Assembly: GCA_014871665.1 (NCBI GenBank)
Contig: WGSL01000006.1
Coordinates: forward strand, 1-52,857
DNA: 52,857 nucleotides
Reading direction: 5' to 3'
Source: Collinsella sp.
GTDB lineage: Bacteria > Actinomycetota > Coriobacteriia > Coriobacteriales > Coriobacteriaceae
Of the stretch, positions 40,412-49,590 are shown in pieces. Position 1 is the first letter of the stretch; each line of letters begins with the position of its first letter. The notes under the pieces were generated by a model that ran no database searches, was not told the DNA's origin, and worked only from the letters and a program-made list of their open reading frames with translations. Made by a program: the position numbers and the translations under genes.

Positions 40412-41485
40412 ATGGACCTGACGCTATGCGGTCAATCCGCTTTTTACTATCACCGTATCCCGCCACAGATATTAGGCCTTTACCCTGCCATTAGCCTTGG
40501 CAATATGGATCGCAGATGTTGCGGCCTCGGAAGTCATGCAGTTGTAAAAGACCTGCTTCACGCACCGCTTCACAGGCTTGTATTCACTCGGGCACAATCC
40601 GGGTCGCGAAGCCTGTTTAAATCGCACCTCCTGACCCAAGAGCCGCCTCCCGGGTTGTTTAGGCAAACTGAGCATGGGTTTGATGTCACATCGCCCGAGT
40701 TCACACTGCTCAACCTTGCTACGCAGGTCTCACGCAGCCAGCTGCTTATGGCTTGTTATGAGATGTGCAGCTCCTTCGCGGTGTTCACGCCTTGCAAACG
40801 TACGCAACAGCAACTTGATGAAGCTATTTCGCTTAAGCTCATTCCACCCAACTGCGGCTGGGAGCGGGTTATCGACGTCAACGGCAAGGATACCAACCTG
40901 TGGAAGCGCACACCGCTTCTTTCCGCGGCGGATATCGCCGCGTTCGCCAAGCAGGCCGCAGGCCTGCGCGGTGTTAAGCAGCTCCGCTGGGCCGCCGAAC
41001 GCATGACAGGACAGACCGCCTCGCCCTTCGAAGTCCAGACCTCCATGCTTATCTCGCTCCCCCGCGACGAGGGCGGCATGGGCATCAACATCGCAAACAA
41101 CGTGCGCATCCCACTCAGCGACGCCGCGCGCTCGCTGTATGACAAAACCTGCTGCTACGCCGATATCCTCATCGAAAGCGCCACCGACAGCATGGGTGTC
41201 ATCCTTGAATGCCAAGGCCGCTCCGCCCACGGCAGCGAAGCCGCGAGCCTCTCCGATGCCGAGCGCGCCACCGCGCTCACAAGCATGGGCTACGACGTCA
41301 TCCAAATTACCTTTGGCCAGATTAAGGATGAGAAGAGCTTCGACCACATAGCCGAGCTCATCCATAAAAAGGCTGGACTTTCCTACACCCCAAAGACCAA
41401 ACAGGAGCGTATTGCCGAAGATACCTTACGGCAAGAGCTACTTGTCGATTGGGTTGAGCTATTCACCGCCAAGCCGGCCAGCTAG
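40412..41485 (+). CDS. AbiEi/endonuclease-like hypothetical protein
   Basis: A 357-aa protein of no named family that I can assign. The N-terminal half (LCGQSAFYYHRIPPQILGLYP...) contains FDVTSPEFTLLNLATQVSRSQLLMACYEMC, resembling AbiEi-type antitoxin proteins. The C-terminal half has the shape of a PD-(D/E)XK or DUF559 nuclease: YADILIESATDSMGVILECQGRSAHGSEAASLSDAERATALTSMGYDVIQITFGQI, with Asp, Glu-x-Gln and a later helix. AGGAGGACGTC precedes the ATG. Codon use is less biased than in pyk. Its stop overlaps the convergent neighbour's by 4 bp. Confidence 0.75.
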   Translation: MDLTLCGQSAFYYHRIPPQILGLYPAISLGNMDRRCCGLGSHAVVKDLLHAPLHRLVFTRAQSGSRSLFKSHLLTQEPPPGLFRQTEHGFDVTSPEFTLLNLATQVSRSQLLMACYEMCSSFAVFTPCKRTQQQLDEAISLKLIPPNCGWERVIDVNGKDTNLWKRTPLLSAADIAAFAKQAAGLRGVKQLRWAAERMTGQTASPFEVQTSMLISLPRDEGGMGINIANNVRIPLSDAARSLYDKTCCYADILIESATDSMGVILECQGRSAHGSEAASLSDAERATALTSMGYDVIQITFGQIKDEKSFDHIAELIHKKAGLSYTPKTKQERIAEDTLRQELLVDWVELFTAKPAS

Positions 41486-42336
41486 CAGCTAGCAATCAGG
41501 GGAAGCGCAGGCATATCGGGCGATTCGACGCGAGCCGCAAATCCCGCCTCGGTTAGCTCGATAACCTCGGTAAACGTTGTATCGAAAAACTCCTCGGTTA
41601 GCAGGCGATACGGCGGATGATCGGACTCGCCGGGGTTTTCGCGTACAATCTCGTGCATAACGCCAATGGTCTTGAGCACATACTCCTTATGGATGGGATA
41701 CTGACCAAAACGGGTCGCCGCAGTATACAGGCGATCGGTCACGCGCGGAATCGAAACGATGCCGAGTGTCTTGCCAAACCAGTCAAAGTCGCCTTGCTTT
41801 TTAATGCGGAACTCCTCGCACGGCTTGCCGCCGTGCGCCTCCAGGTACTGATTCACGCGCGTATTCCATACGGTATCGGCCACCAGATGCGACCAGACAC
41901 CCAGTGTCAAATCGAGCAACGACTGCGCCACATCTTCGGATGCAAGCGAGAACTCACAGGCGCCAGGACCGGCAACCGGCTCGACATCCCTGTAGCGGTG
42001 GGGATAGTGCACGCGATTCAGTCGCTCGCGCTCCTCGACAATCGAGGTAGCGGCAGCCAGCGTACCAACAGGCGCCCCTTTGAGCAGCGGCGCCACATAG
42101 ATGTCCCAAAACTCATGCTCGCGCGGCTTGGGGATAGGCTCAGGCTTGGCAAAATGCGTGATGCGGTACGGGATGGGATCGGCGATGCCAGGGACCATAT
42201 AGCCCACGAAAATATCCGGAACCACGCAGCCAAACAAAAAGGCATTGCGGTCGCGCACGCTATTGGCAAGCGCACCGGTGCGCTCCAGCAAACGCTCCGT
42301 CTGAGCGATATGAATGTTCCAGCTTGGCATAGCCAC
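41482..42336 (-). CDS. Zinc-dependent phospholipase C-like protein
   Basis: A 284-aa protein resembling the zinc-dependent phospholipase C/S1-P1 nuclease fold: MPSWNIHIAQTERLLE with an early Trp and His, LFGCVVPDIFVGY, THFAKPEP, and LDLTLGVWSHLVADTVWN with His and Asp ligands. No signal peptide is present, so it acts in the cytosol or is a divergent relative. Met3 (MPSWN) may be the true start, since the PLC family places a metal-binding Trp at the N-terminus. Substrate unknown. Confidence 0.65.
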   Translation of the reverse strand: MAMPSWNIHIAQTERLLERTGALANSVRDRNAFLFGCVVPDIFVGYMVPGIADPIPYRITHFAKPEPIPKPREHEFWDIYVAPLLKGAPVGTLAAATSIVEERERLNRVHYPHRYRDVEPVAGPGACEFSLASEDVAQSLLDLTLGVWSHLVADTVWNTRVNQYLEAHGGKPCEEFRIKKQGDFDWFGKTLGIVSIPRVTDRLYTAATRFGQYPIHKEYVLKTIGVMHEIVRENPGESDHPPYRLLTEEFFDTTFTEVIELTEAGFAARVESPDMPALPLIASC

Positions 42337-42410
42337 CCCCCATAAAAACCTGGATAACTATACCATTCACGGCAAGCCACGCGCACGGCCGCAGCCCTAC
42401 TACGCAGCAA

Positions 42411-43181
42411 CTATTCCGCAGTGCCGCTTTCGGTTCCATACGATGCCACGGGTGCCTCGACCACGTGGTGATATCGGTCGATATAGATGGCGCGGGCACC
42501 CAGGCGTCGTACCAAATCCTGATGGTGCGTGCTCATCAAGACCGTCTTACCGGCAGCAACATAGGCCAGTAGAAAGTTGACCACGATGTCGCAAGAGTCT
42601 TCGTCAAGTCCGTTGGTAGGCTCGTCGAGTACCAGGATATCGGGGTTCATCGACACGACGGCAGCCAGCGCCACGCGCTTCTTTTGCCCACCCGAAAGCT
42701 GATAGGGAGAGGCGTCGGCAAGGTCGGCAACCTGGAACAGCCCCATAGCATCGCGCACGCGGCGCTCGAGCTCGTCTGCCGGCAGCCCCATCTGGGCCGG
42801 GCCAAACGCGACCTCCTCGCCCACCGTGGCGCAAAAGCGCTGCGCATCGGCATTCTGGAACACAAAGCCCACGCGCTGATGGAACCGCTGGGCAACCGCG
42901 GAATCCTTGAGATATGCCGCATCGACCGCATGCCCGTCAAACAGATACGCACCCGCGTCCACAAGTTCAAGGCCGTTGATAAGGCGCATGATCGTCGTCT
43001 TGCCGCAGCCGTTGGGACCGAGCAGGGCAACAAGCTCCCCACGGTCCACCTGCAGCGAAACGCCATCGACCACCGTATGCCCCGCATAGGAAAACACCAC
43101 GTCGCGAAACTCGATGAGCGGCGTGGTCTCGACGCCAGCAGCGCCGCTCGCGCCCATCGCGTCATTCGTATCGTTTGCCAA
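42411..43181 (-). CDS. nikO: ECF transporter ATPase NikO (CbiO-like)
   Basis: A 256-aa ATPase of a group I ECF metal transporter. Walker A is LGPNGCGKTTIMRL, the Q-loop is FVFQNADAQRF (with the ECF-typical QNADxQ), the signature is LSGGQKKRVALA, and Walker B is ILVLDEPTNGLDED. It follows nikQ after 44 bp. Nickel rather than cobalt is inferred from the NikR-like operator upstream of the operon. Confidence 0.88.
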   Translation of the reverse strand: MANDTNDAMGASGAAGVETTPLIEFRDVVFSYAGHTVVDGVSLQVDRGELVALLGPNGCGKTTIMRLINGLELVDAGAYLFDGHAVDAAYLKDSAVAQRFHQRVGFVFQNADAQRFCATVGEEVAFGPAQMGLPADELERRVRDAMGLFQVADLADASPYQLSGGQKKRVALAAVVSMNPDILVLDEPTNGLDEDSCDIVVNFLLAYVAAGKTVLMSTHHQDLVRRLGARAIYIDRYHHVVEAPVASYGTESGTAE

Positions 43182-43225
43182 AACGTCGCCCTTCCCTACT
43201 CACATCGACGGCTCGGCCGCCCGCG

Positions 43226-44062
43226 CTACAGCACCGCGCACAACACGGCGAGCAGCACCACAACGGCCGCGTAAACGGCATCGCGCCAGCCAAACCCGGC
43301 GCGCGCGAGCGCCGGATACGCACCGGCAAAGCCGCGGCAGAGCATGGCCTCGTCCATCGCACGGCTGCATTCCATCGCCTTGATAAACGTCATGCCCATG
43401 ATACCCGCGATCGAATCGGTACGCGAAAATCTCTCGGGCGCGCGACCGACGCTGCGCAGCATGACCGATTCGCACAGATCGTGAGCCGTGCGTCCCAGCA
43501 CCTCGATATGCTTGAGTGCCATATCAAACGTAAAGATAACCTCGTCGGGCAGGCGCAACATCTTAAGCGCTGCCGACATGCGGTTCCAGGTGAGCGTCCA
43601 CGAAACGCCCAGTACCAGCGACACGTTAATGAACGTTTTGAGTGCAATCTTGAGCATGGCGCCCGTGGCAGACGCGCCCAGCAGCAGGGCAGGCAGTGCC
43701 AGAACCACCGCGAGCCCCGCAGCGCCAAGCGCCGGCACAAAGGTTGCCCGCAGCCCGCGTACGGGGCGCACGGCAACGAGCACCAATGCGATCGCCGCCA
43801 TCAACATGAGGTACAGCGGACTCTGTGTCAGACACACGCACAGGACGCAGACGAGCATCCCCACCAGGCGCACCGGGGCCGAAACGGAAGAAAGGGCGCG
43901 GTCGATTATCGACCCGCCCTCGTGTGCGCCGCCGCCTAGGCGAACCCGCTCAAGCAGGCTCGCCAGGTGCAGGACGTTCTTTTGCATCACGCGATGCCGA
44001 GCCCCCACGGGCTCATATCGCTCCTCGGCCGCAAGCCAGCTAGGCAGCTCGGCTATTGCCAT
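43226..44062 (-). CDS. nikQ: ECF transporter transmembrane protein NikQ (CbiQ-like)
   Basis: A 278-aa T-component with several spans. Conserved coupling-helix motifs with Ala-Arg-Gly-type sequences appear as MLRSVGRAPERFSRTDSIAGIMGMTFIKAMECSRAMDEAMLCRGFAG. The core has SWTLTWNRMSAALKMLRLPDEVIFTFDMALKHIEVLGRTAHDLCES. It overlaps the end of nikMN by 23 bp; a GTG two codons upstream is an alternative start. Links NikO to NikM. Confidence 0.87.
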   Translation of the reverse strand: MAIAELPSWLAAEERYEPVGARHRVMQKNVLHLASLLERVRLGGGAHEGGSIIDRALSSVSAPVRLVGMLVCVLCVCLTQSPLYLMLMAAIALVLVAVRPVRGLRATFVPALGAAGLAVVLALPALLLGASATGAMLKIALKTFINVSLVLGVSWTLTWNRMSAALKMLRLPDEVIFTFDMALKHIEVLGRTAHDLCESVMLRSVGRAPERFSRTDSIAGIMGMTFIKAMECSRAMDEAMLCRGFAGAYPALARAGFGWRDAVYAAVVVLLAVLCAVL

Positions 44063-45124
44063 GAGCACCGCTTTCCTTGACCGTCAGCGAGACCAGGCGG
44101 AATGCGATGGTGAGCACCGCAACGCCAATCACGCCCGAAAGAATATACATCGCGGCCTGGCCGGCAAAGCCAAGGCCCTGCTCCTCGGAATAGGCCTGAA
44201 GGTAATCGCCCGTGGGCAGCGCATCGGCAAAGGTCGGGGTATCGAGGCCGACCGAAGCCTGCAGGCTGTTGTCGCCAGCCTCCTGAACGGCGGTCGCGGC
44301 GCCCTCGGCGTCCCACTCACCCCAGGCGTCACCGGTGGCAAGCAAGCCGAGCGGCGTAGCCACGACAAGCACGGCAACCAAGATGAGCGTGGGGATCAGC
44401 GAGGTCTTCTTGGCGGTTGCGCCCTCGGACTCCAGCAGGCCGTCGGAAGCCTCGGGGCCGACGATAAAGCTCGGCGCCGTTTTCTTGATAAAGCCGTAGA
44501 TAGCGGCGGTCGCCACGCCCTCGACCACACCGGCTACCAGCATATGCGGGATCAGCATGGCCGGAATGGAAACGGACAGCGGGAAGGGGCAGTACAGCGG
44601 AGCCCCGAAGCGTTGGTGAAGAGCATCGGCTGAATACCAAACTCGATTGCCGCGCACAGGGCCGCCAGGCACAGGCCGACCCAACCGCTCACGATGGCAG
44701 AAACCGAGGTGCCCCAGCTCTTGTCGTGCAGACGGCTGTTGAGCGCACGGAACACGATAGCAGCGACAAACGGCAGCACAAAGGCCATGTTAAAGCAGTT
44801 GGCGCCAAAGGACAGAACGCCGCCGTCGCCAAACAGCAGCGCCTGCAGCGCGAGTGCAACCGAGACTGCAATGGCAGCAGCCTCGGGGCCCAGCAGCAGC
44901 GCGATGAGCGCGCCACCAACGGCGTGACCAGTGGTACCGCCGGGCAGCGGCACGTTGAACATCATGAGCAAGAAGGAGAATGCGGCGCAAATACCCAAAA
45001 AGGCCATGTGCTCGCGGTCGAGCGTGGCGCGCACCTTCTTGATGCAGTGGACCCAAACGGGCACCATCGCCACCGCCATGACGGCATCGGTCTGCGGGGA
45101 CAGATAATTATCTGGAATGTGCAT
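44040..45124 (-). pseudogene. nikM: nikMN (CbiM/NikM with NikN-like tail), frameshifted
   Basis: Two overlapping frames together give a full S-component of about 361 aa. Frame 1 (45124 down) starts MHIPDNYLSPQTDAV, where the N-terminal Met-His-Ile-Pro is the metal-binding segment, and runs to IEFGIQPMLFTNAS. Frame 2 continues GAPLYCPFPLSVSIPAMLIPHMLVAGVVEGVATAAIYGF and ends with a NikN-like tail (TPLGLLATGDAWGEWD...GLGFAGQAAMYILSGVIGVAVLTIAFRLV). The break is in a G run at 44604-44607: four Gs are present where five would restore the frame. A homopolymer error is as likely as a true mutation. Confidence 0.85.
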
Positions 45125-45181
45125 GTACGCCTCCCGGTTGTCGGCGCACAGAATTGCAACGCCGCCTGAATCACCTTGCCA

Positions 45182-45209
45182 GTGTTACGTATTATCAGAC
45201 TCGTAACAC
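45182..45209. promoter_or_regulatory. NikR-like operator
   Basis: A perfect 8-bp palindrome GTGTTACG-N12-CGTAACAC, which can be read as GTGTTAC-N14-GTAACAC. That form is, from memory, one of the NikR operator types. It lies just downstream of the promoter at 45220-45248, where a repressor would block transcription. No nikR gene is in the window. Confidence 0.65.
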
Positions 45210-45219
45210 GACGCGGGCT

Positions 45220-45248
45220 ATCATAGCAAAACGGCGCACTGCCGACAA
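45220..45248 (-). promoter_or_regulatory. nikMN promoter
   Basis: On the minus strand TTGTCG (45248-45243), 17 bp, then TATGAT (45225-45220). Hexamers and spacing fit a housekeeping promoter. Transcription would begin near 45213, next to the palindrome. Confidence 0.65.
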
Positions 45249-45371
45249 AGCAGCACGCCGTTATGTAATGCGCGTGTCATATATGCAGGCTCAGCGATGC
45301 CTTTTCCGAACACCGCGGTCACGCAGGACCCCACAGCAACTGCCGAGGGGTCCCTGCTCCCAGCGCAAATC

Positions 45372-47825
45372 CTAGCCGCGGACCTCGCCGTTTACGCCCT
45401 TGCACACCTTGGTGACGATCTTCTGGTGCGCCTTCTCGACCTCTTCGCTGGTGAGCGTGTGGTCGTCGGAGCGATACGTAAGCGCAAAGGCCATGGATTT
45501 CTTGCCCACGCCCACGCGGACCGGATCGCGGTAGACGTCGAACAGGCGCACGCCCTCGAGCAGCTTGCCGCCGGCGCTGGTAATGCGGCGCTCAAGATCC
45601 TCGCAGGTCACAGTGTTGTCGACCACGATAGCAAGGTCGTGTTCAACGGCAGGGTACTGCGAGAACTCACGGTAGTTCTCCTGATTGCGGGCGCCCTTGA
45701 TCAGCTTGTCCAGATCGAGTTCAAAGGCAACGACGACCTCATCGATGCCCATGGCTTCGCGCGCCTCAGGGTGGATCTCGCCGACCCAGCCCAGCACGGT
45801 ACCGCCGGACAGAACCTCGGCAGCACGACCCGGTTGCAGGAAGGCATAGCCCTCGCCCTCGACGGGACGGAAGCGAACCTTCTCGATGCGCAGCTGGGCG
45901 AGCAGCTCCTCGACAATGCCCTTGCCAAAGAAGAAGCGCAGCTTGCGGTACTTCATGTTCCAGGACTTCTCGCTCCACTGGCCCGAGAGCACACCCGCCA
46001 CGGACTTGGTCTCCTTGGGCAGGCTGGCGTTCTCGCGACCGTGGAACAGGCTGCCGACCTCGTACAGGTGCACGTTGGGCGTACCGTGCGCCTCGTTGTA
46101 GGCCACGGACTGCAGCAGGCCCGGCAGCAGCGAACGACGCATCTCGGTCTGCTCGGCTACCAGCGGGTTCATGAGAACCACGGAGCAGCCGCGGCCCTCG
46201 GTGGACATGCCAATCTTCTCCAGGTCGCCCGGGGCGGCAAAGCCAAAGGTCGTGGTCTCGTTGAGGCCACAGGCGCGCAGGATCTCGCCGACCTTGCGGG
46301 TAAGCTTCTGCTCGCGCGTCAGACCGCCGATGTGGTTCTTGGCAGCTGGGATGGTCGCCGTGACGCGACCCATGCCCCATAGGCGCAGGACCTCCTCGAT
46401 CAGGTCGATCTCGCGCGGCAGGTCGGGGCGGAAACTCGGCGGGGTGACCATAAAGTCCTCGCCGTCGCGCTCGACGGTGCAGCCCAGGCGGGTGAGCGAG
46501 CGCTCGATAAAGTCGGGTTCGATGTCGGCGCCGCAGATGGCGTGCACGCGGGCCAAGCGCAGCTTGATGCTATCGATGGTCTTGGGCGCGGGGAACACGT
46601 CGACATAGCCGGGAGCAACCTCGCCGCCGGCGATCTCTTCGATGAGCGCGCAGGCAACGTTGGCGACATCCACGCAGCCGGTCTCATCGACCTGACGCTC
46701 AAAGCGAATGGAGGCATCGGAGATCAGCGACAGATCGCGGCTGGTGTGCGAGGTGCGACCGGCGTTGAAGCAGGCGCTCTCGACCATCACGTCGACGGTG
46801 TCGTCCTCGATCTCGGAATCCATGCCGCCCATAACGCCGGCCAGCGCCACGGGGCGCTCGCCGTCGGTAATGAGGCCCATGCCGGCGTCGAGCGTGCGTT
46901 CCTCGCCGTCGAGGGTCGTAAACTTCTCGTCCTGTTGGGCGGCGCGAACCACCACGCGACGCCTGCCCTCGCGCTCGGCAAAGGTGTCCAGGTCAAAGGC
47001 GTGCAGCGGCTGACCGGTAAGCATCATCACATAGTTGGTGATGTCGACGATGTTGTTGTGCGGGCGCACGCCCAGGGCGTTGAGACGCTTGACCATCCAG
47101 TCGGGCGACGGACCGACCTTCACGTTGCGCACGATGCGGGCGACGTAGCGGTCGCAGAGGCCCTCGTCGGCAATCTCGACCGAAAGCTCGTCGTCGGTCG
47201 CGCGGCCGGTCTCGGCCTTGATGGCGGGCAGCTCAACGTGGAAATCGCGATCGAAGATGGCGCCGGTCTCGCGGGCCATGCCGATCATGGACAGGCAATC
47301 GGGACGGTTGGGCGTGATCTCGCAGTCGAGCACGGTGTCGCTCGAGCCCACGTACTCGGCAAACGGCATGCCGCAGGGCGTATCCTCGGGCAGGATCATG
47401 ATGCCGGAGTGGTCGCCGCCCAAGCCGAGCTCGCGCGCGGAGCAGTTCATGCCCATGGACACGACGCCGCGAAGCTTGCTCTTCTTGATCTTGACGTCGC
47501 CGGGCAGAACTGCGCCGATCATGGCCGTGACGATGTGGTCGCCGGCCTCAAAGTTCTGCGCGCCGCAGACGATCTGCAGCGGAGCGGGGTTGCCGTCGGC
47601 GTCGAGGTTCTTGTCGCCCACGTCGACCGAGCACACATACATGTGGTCGCTATCGGGGTGCGGGGTCTTGGTGAGCACCTTGGCAGTCACCACGTGGTCG
47701 AAGGATTCTCCCACGGTGTCGATCGCCTCGACCTCGGTGCCGGTACGGATATATTCGTCCGAAAGGGTCTTGGGATCCTCCGGAATATCGATCATGGTCT
47801 TGAGCCAGTCGTAAGAAACACGCAT
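45372..47825 (-). CDS. pheT: Phenylalanyl-tRNA synthetase beta subunit
   Basis: An 817-aa subunit of the heterotetrameric PheRS. The order is normal: MRVSYDWLKTMIDIP, the EMAP/tRNA-binding domain (HVVTAKVLTKTPHPDSDHMYVCSVDVG...IVCGAQNFEAGD), the B3/B4 editing module (RYVARIVRNVKVGPSPDWM, GGMDSEIEDDTVDVMVESACFNAGRTSHTSRDL), the B5 domain, the inactive synthetase-like core (NPLVAEQTEMRRSLLPGLL), and the C-terminal FDX-ACB domain (FSQYPAVEHDLAIVVD...LFDVYRDPVRVGVGKKSMAFALTYRSDDHTLTSEEV). AAAGGAGAGCT precedes the ATG. It follows pheS after 184 bp. Confidence 0.96.
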   Translation of the reverse strand: MRVSYDWLKTMIDIPEDPKTLSDEYIRTGTEVEAIDTVGESFDHVVTAKVLTKTPHPDSDHMYVCSVDVGDKNLDADGNPAPLQIVCGAQNFEAGDHIVTAMIGAVLPGDVKIKKSKLRGVVSMGMNCSARELGLGGDHSGIMILPEDTPCGMPFAEYVGSSDTVLDCEITPNRPDCLSMIGMARETGAIFDRDFHVELPAIKAETGRATDDELSVEIADEGLCDRYVARIVRNVKVGPSPDWMVKRLNALGVRPHNNIVDITNYVMMLTGQPLHAFDLDTFAEREGRRRVVVRAAQQDEKFTTLDGEERTLDAGMGLITDGERPVALAGVMGGMDSEIEDDTVDVMVESACFNAGRTSHTSRDLSLISDASIRFERQVDETGCVDVANVACALIEEIAGGEVAPGYVDVFPAPKTIDSIKLRLARVHAICGADIEPDFIERSLTRLGCTVERDGEDFMVTPPSFRPDLPREIDLIEEVLRLWGMGRVTATIPAAKNHIGGLTREQKLTRKVGEILRACGLNETTTFGFAAPGDLEKIGMSTEGRGCSVVLMNPLVAEQTEMRRSLLPGLLQSVAYNEAHGTPNVHLYEVGSLFHGRENASLPKETKSVAGVLSGQWSEKSWNMKYRKLRFFFGKGIVEELLAQLRIEKVRFRPVEGEGYAFLQPGRAAEVLSGGTVLGWVGEIHPEAREAMGIDEVVVAFELDLDKLIKGARNQENYREFSQYPAVEHDLAIVVDNTVTCEDLERRITSAGGKLLEGVRLFDVYRDPVRVGVGKKSMAFALTYRSDDHTLTSEEVEKAHQKIVTKVCKGVNGEVRG

Positions 47826-48009
47826 CTAGCTCTCCTTTCATACTGAAAGCCTGCGAAGAGATGCAGGTGGAAACTTCAACTTTGTGAACATTCCTTACAA
47901 AGCGAGGGTTGTCCAAGTGCGGCAGATCGGCCCGAAAGAGGAGCACCGCGTACTTTGGTACGCAAGCGACGAATGAGCGCCGAGGTGCCGTGCTTGGGCA
48001 AGCCGCAGC

Positions 48010-49086
48010 CTAGAACTGATTCAAGAAGCGCATATCACCCGTCATGAGAGTTCTGAGGTCGGGCAGGTCGTAGCGCAGTGCCGCGACGCGCTCGGCGCCA
48101 ATGCCAAAGGCGAAGCCGGTGTACTTCTCGGGATCGATGCCGCAGTTAATCAGGACGTTGGGGTCGACCATGCCGCAGCCCAGGATCTCGATCCAGCCGC
48201 TGTGCTTGCAGAAGTTGCAGCCCTTGCCGCCGCAGACGTGGCAGCTCACGTCCACCTCGCAGGAAGGCTCGGTGAAGGGGAAGAAGTGCGGGCGGTAACG
48301 CGTCTTGCGGTCCTCGCCAAACATGCACTTAACAAAGTAGTCGAGCGTGCCCTTGAGGTCACCAAAGGTGATGCCCTCGTCGACGACCAGGCCCTCGATC
48401 TGGTTGAACTGCGGAAGGTGGCAGGCATCGGCCGTGTCGGGACGGTAGACGGTGCCCGGGCAGATCATGTAGATGGGCGGCTTCTGCGACTCCATGGTGT
48501 GGATCTGCACGCCCGAGGTCTGGGTGCGCAGCAGCACATCGGACTCGCCGTGGGCGTGAGCCTCGGGGTGCGCGACGCTGCCGGGGTTGTTGTCGACCAC
48601 GTAGAAGGTGTCGCGGGCCGAGCGGCTCGGGTGATCCATGGGGGCGTTGAGCGCGGTGAAGTTGTAGTAAGAGGTGTCGACCATGGGACCGGACTCGACG
48701 GTGTAGCCGATGCCGCAGAAGATGTCCTCGGCCTCCTCGATGATCTGCTTGATCAGGTGCTGGTGACCGATCTGCGGACGGATGCCCGGCAGCGTGATGT
48801 CGACGGCCTCGTGCTCGAGTGCGTGCTTGAGGGCGGCGGCCTTCATCTCGGTGGTGCGCTCGTCGAGCATACCCTCGATCAGTTGGCGCATCTCGTTGGC
48901 GCGCTTGCCCATCACGGGACGATCCTCGGGGGCGAGCTTGCCCATCATGCGCATCAGGCCGGTGATGCGGCCCTTGCGGCCGAGCAGCTCAACGCGCGCG
49001 GCCTCGAGCTTGGCGGCGTCGTCGGCGCCTGCGACGAGCTCCTTGGCCTCTTCCTCGAGTTTGACCAGATCATCAATCAGACTCAT
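48010..49086 (-). CDS. pheS: Phenylalanyl-tRNA synthetase alpha subunit
   Basis: The 358-aa catalytic subunit. An N-terminal coiled coil (DLVKLEEEAKELVAGADDAAKLEAARVELLGRKGRITGLMRMMG) is followed by the class II core: GHQHLIKQIIEEAEDIFCGIGYTV, DTFYV, VYRPDTADACHLPQFNQIEGLVVDEGITFGDLKGTLD, and FFPFTEPSCEVDVSC. Four cysteines in CHVCGGKGCNFCKHSGW form a zinc-knuckle-like insert. ATG 49086 has GAAAGGGAAGAC; the longer frame runs into the T-box leader and is rejected. Confidence 0.96.
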   Translation of the reverse strand: MSLIDDLVKLEEEAKELVAGADDAAKLEAARVELLGRKGRITGLMRMMGKLAPEDRPVMGKRANEMRQLIEGMLDERTTEMKAAALKHALEHEAVDITLPGIRPQIGHQHLIKQIIEEAEDIFCGIGYTVESGPMVDTSYYNFTALNAPMDHPSRSARDTFYVVDNNPGSVAHPEAHAHGESDVLLRTQTSGVQIHTMESQKPPIYMICPGTVYRPDTADACHLPQFNQIEGLVVDEGITFGDLKGTLDYFVKCMFGEDRKTRYRPHFFPFTEPSCEVDVSCHVCGGKGCNFCKHSGWIEILGCGMVDPNVLINCGIDPEKYTGFAFGIGAERVAALRYDLPDLRTLMTGDMRFLNQF

Positions 49087-49172
49087 GTCTTCCCTTTCGT
49101 CTCTCGCGCTCCCCGCTCGCCGGGACGACTGCCGCCGCCTGACGTTGCGAAAACGCGGCCCGGTTCGGTAAC

Positions 49173-49470
49173 AAAAAACCGCCCTCGGGCATGTGCATTG
49201 CCCAAGGACGGTTGAATTCCGCGGTACCACCTTGTTTGACCCGGCGGATGTCTGGCCCGCCGAGCCCACTCTGCGCCCCTTGTCGCGAGGCTCACGGCTT
49301 CCCTACTGGGGCTTCGCCGCCGCTGGCCGCGCGCCCGTTGAGGTCGCTGCTCGGGAGTGAACGCTTGGCCCTTGCCACCGCAGGAAGGTTTGCAGCCCAT
49401 GACCTTCCCTCTCTTGTCGGCGACGCGGCGGGCAAAACCCTCTCCGTCAACGCATTGGGCTATAGGATAA
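49173..49470 (-). promoter_or_regulatory. T-box leader of pheST
   Basis: The minus strand carries the T-box sequence AGGTGGTACCGCGGAA (49232-49217), followed by a terminator hairpin AACCGTCCTTGGGC...GCCCGAGGGCGGTTTTTTG (49214-49173) 86 bp before pheS. A long structured Stem I region lies upstream to about 49465. A UUC triplet followed by A (complement of 49359-49361) is a possible specifier codon for Phe. Uncharged tRNA-Phe should bind and prevent termination. Confidence 0.93.
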
Positions 49471-49590
49471 CACATTCTGCGAGCATATCGCCGCGTTCCG
49501 TTTTGTTCGCACTGGGTACAAGGCAGGTAGCTGTGCAAACTGGCCGTGCATCCGCCTGCGGCGCTCGGCCTGCGAGATTAAGGATACGGT

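Noticed and set aside
45325..45353. Hairpin AGGACCCC...GGGGTCC as a pheT terminator.
   Set aside because: The stem is short with a 14-base loop and there is no U tract on the minus strand. Termination here is possible but not supported.
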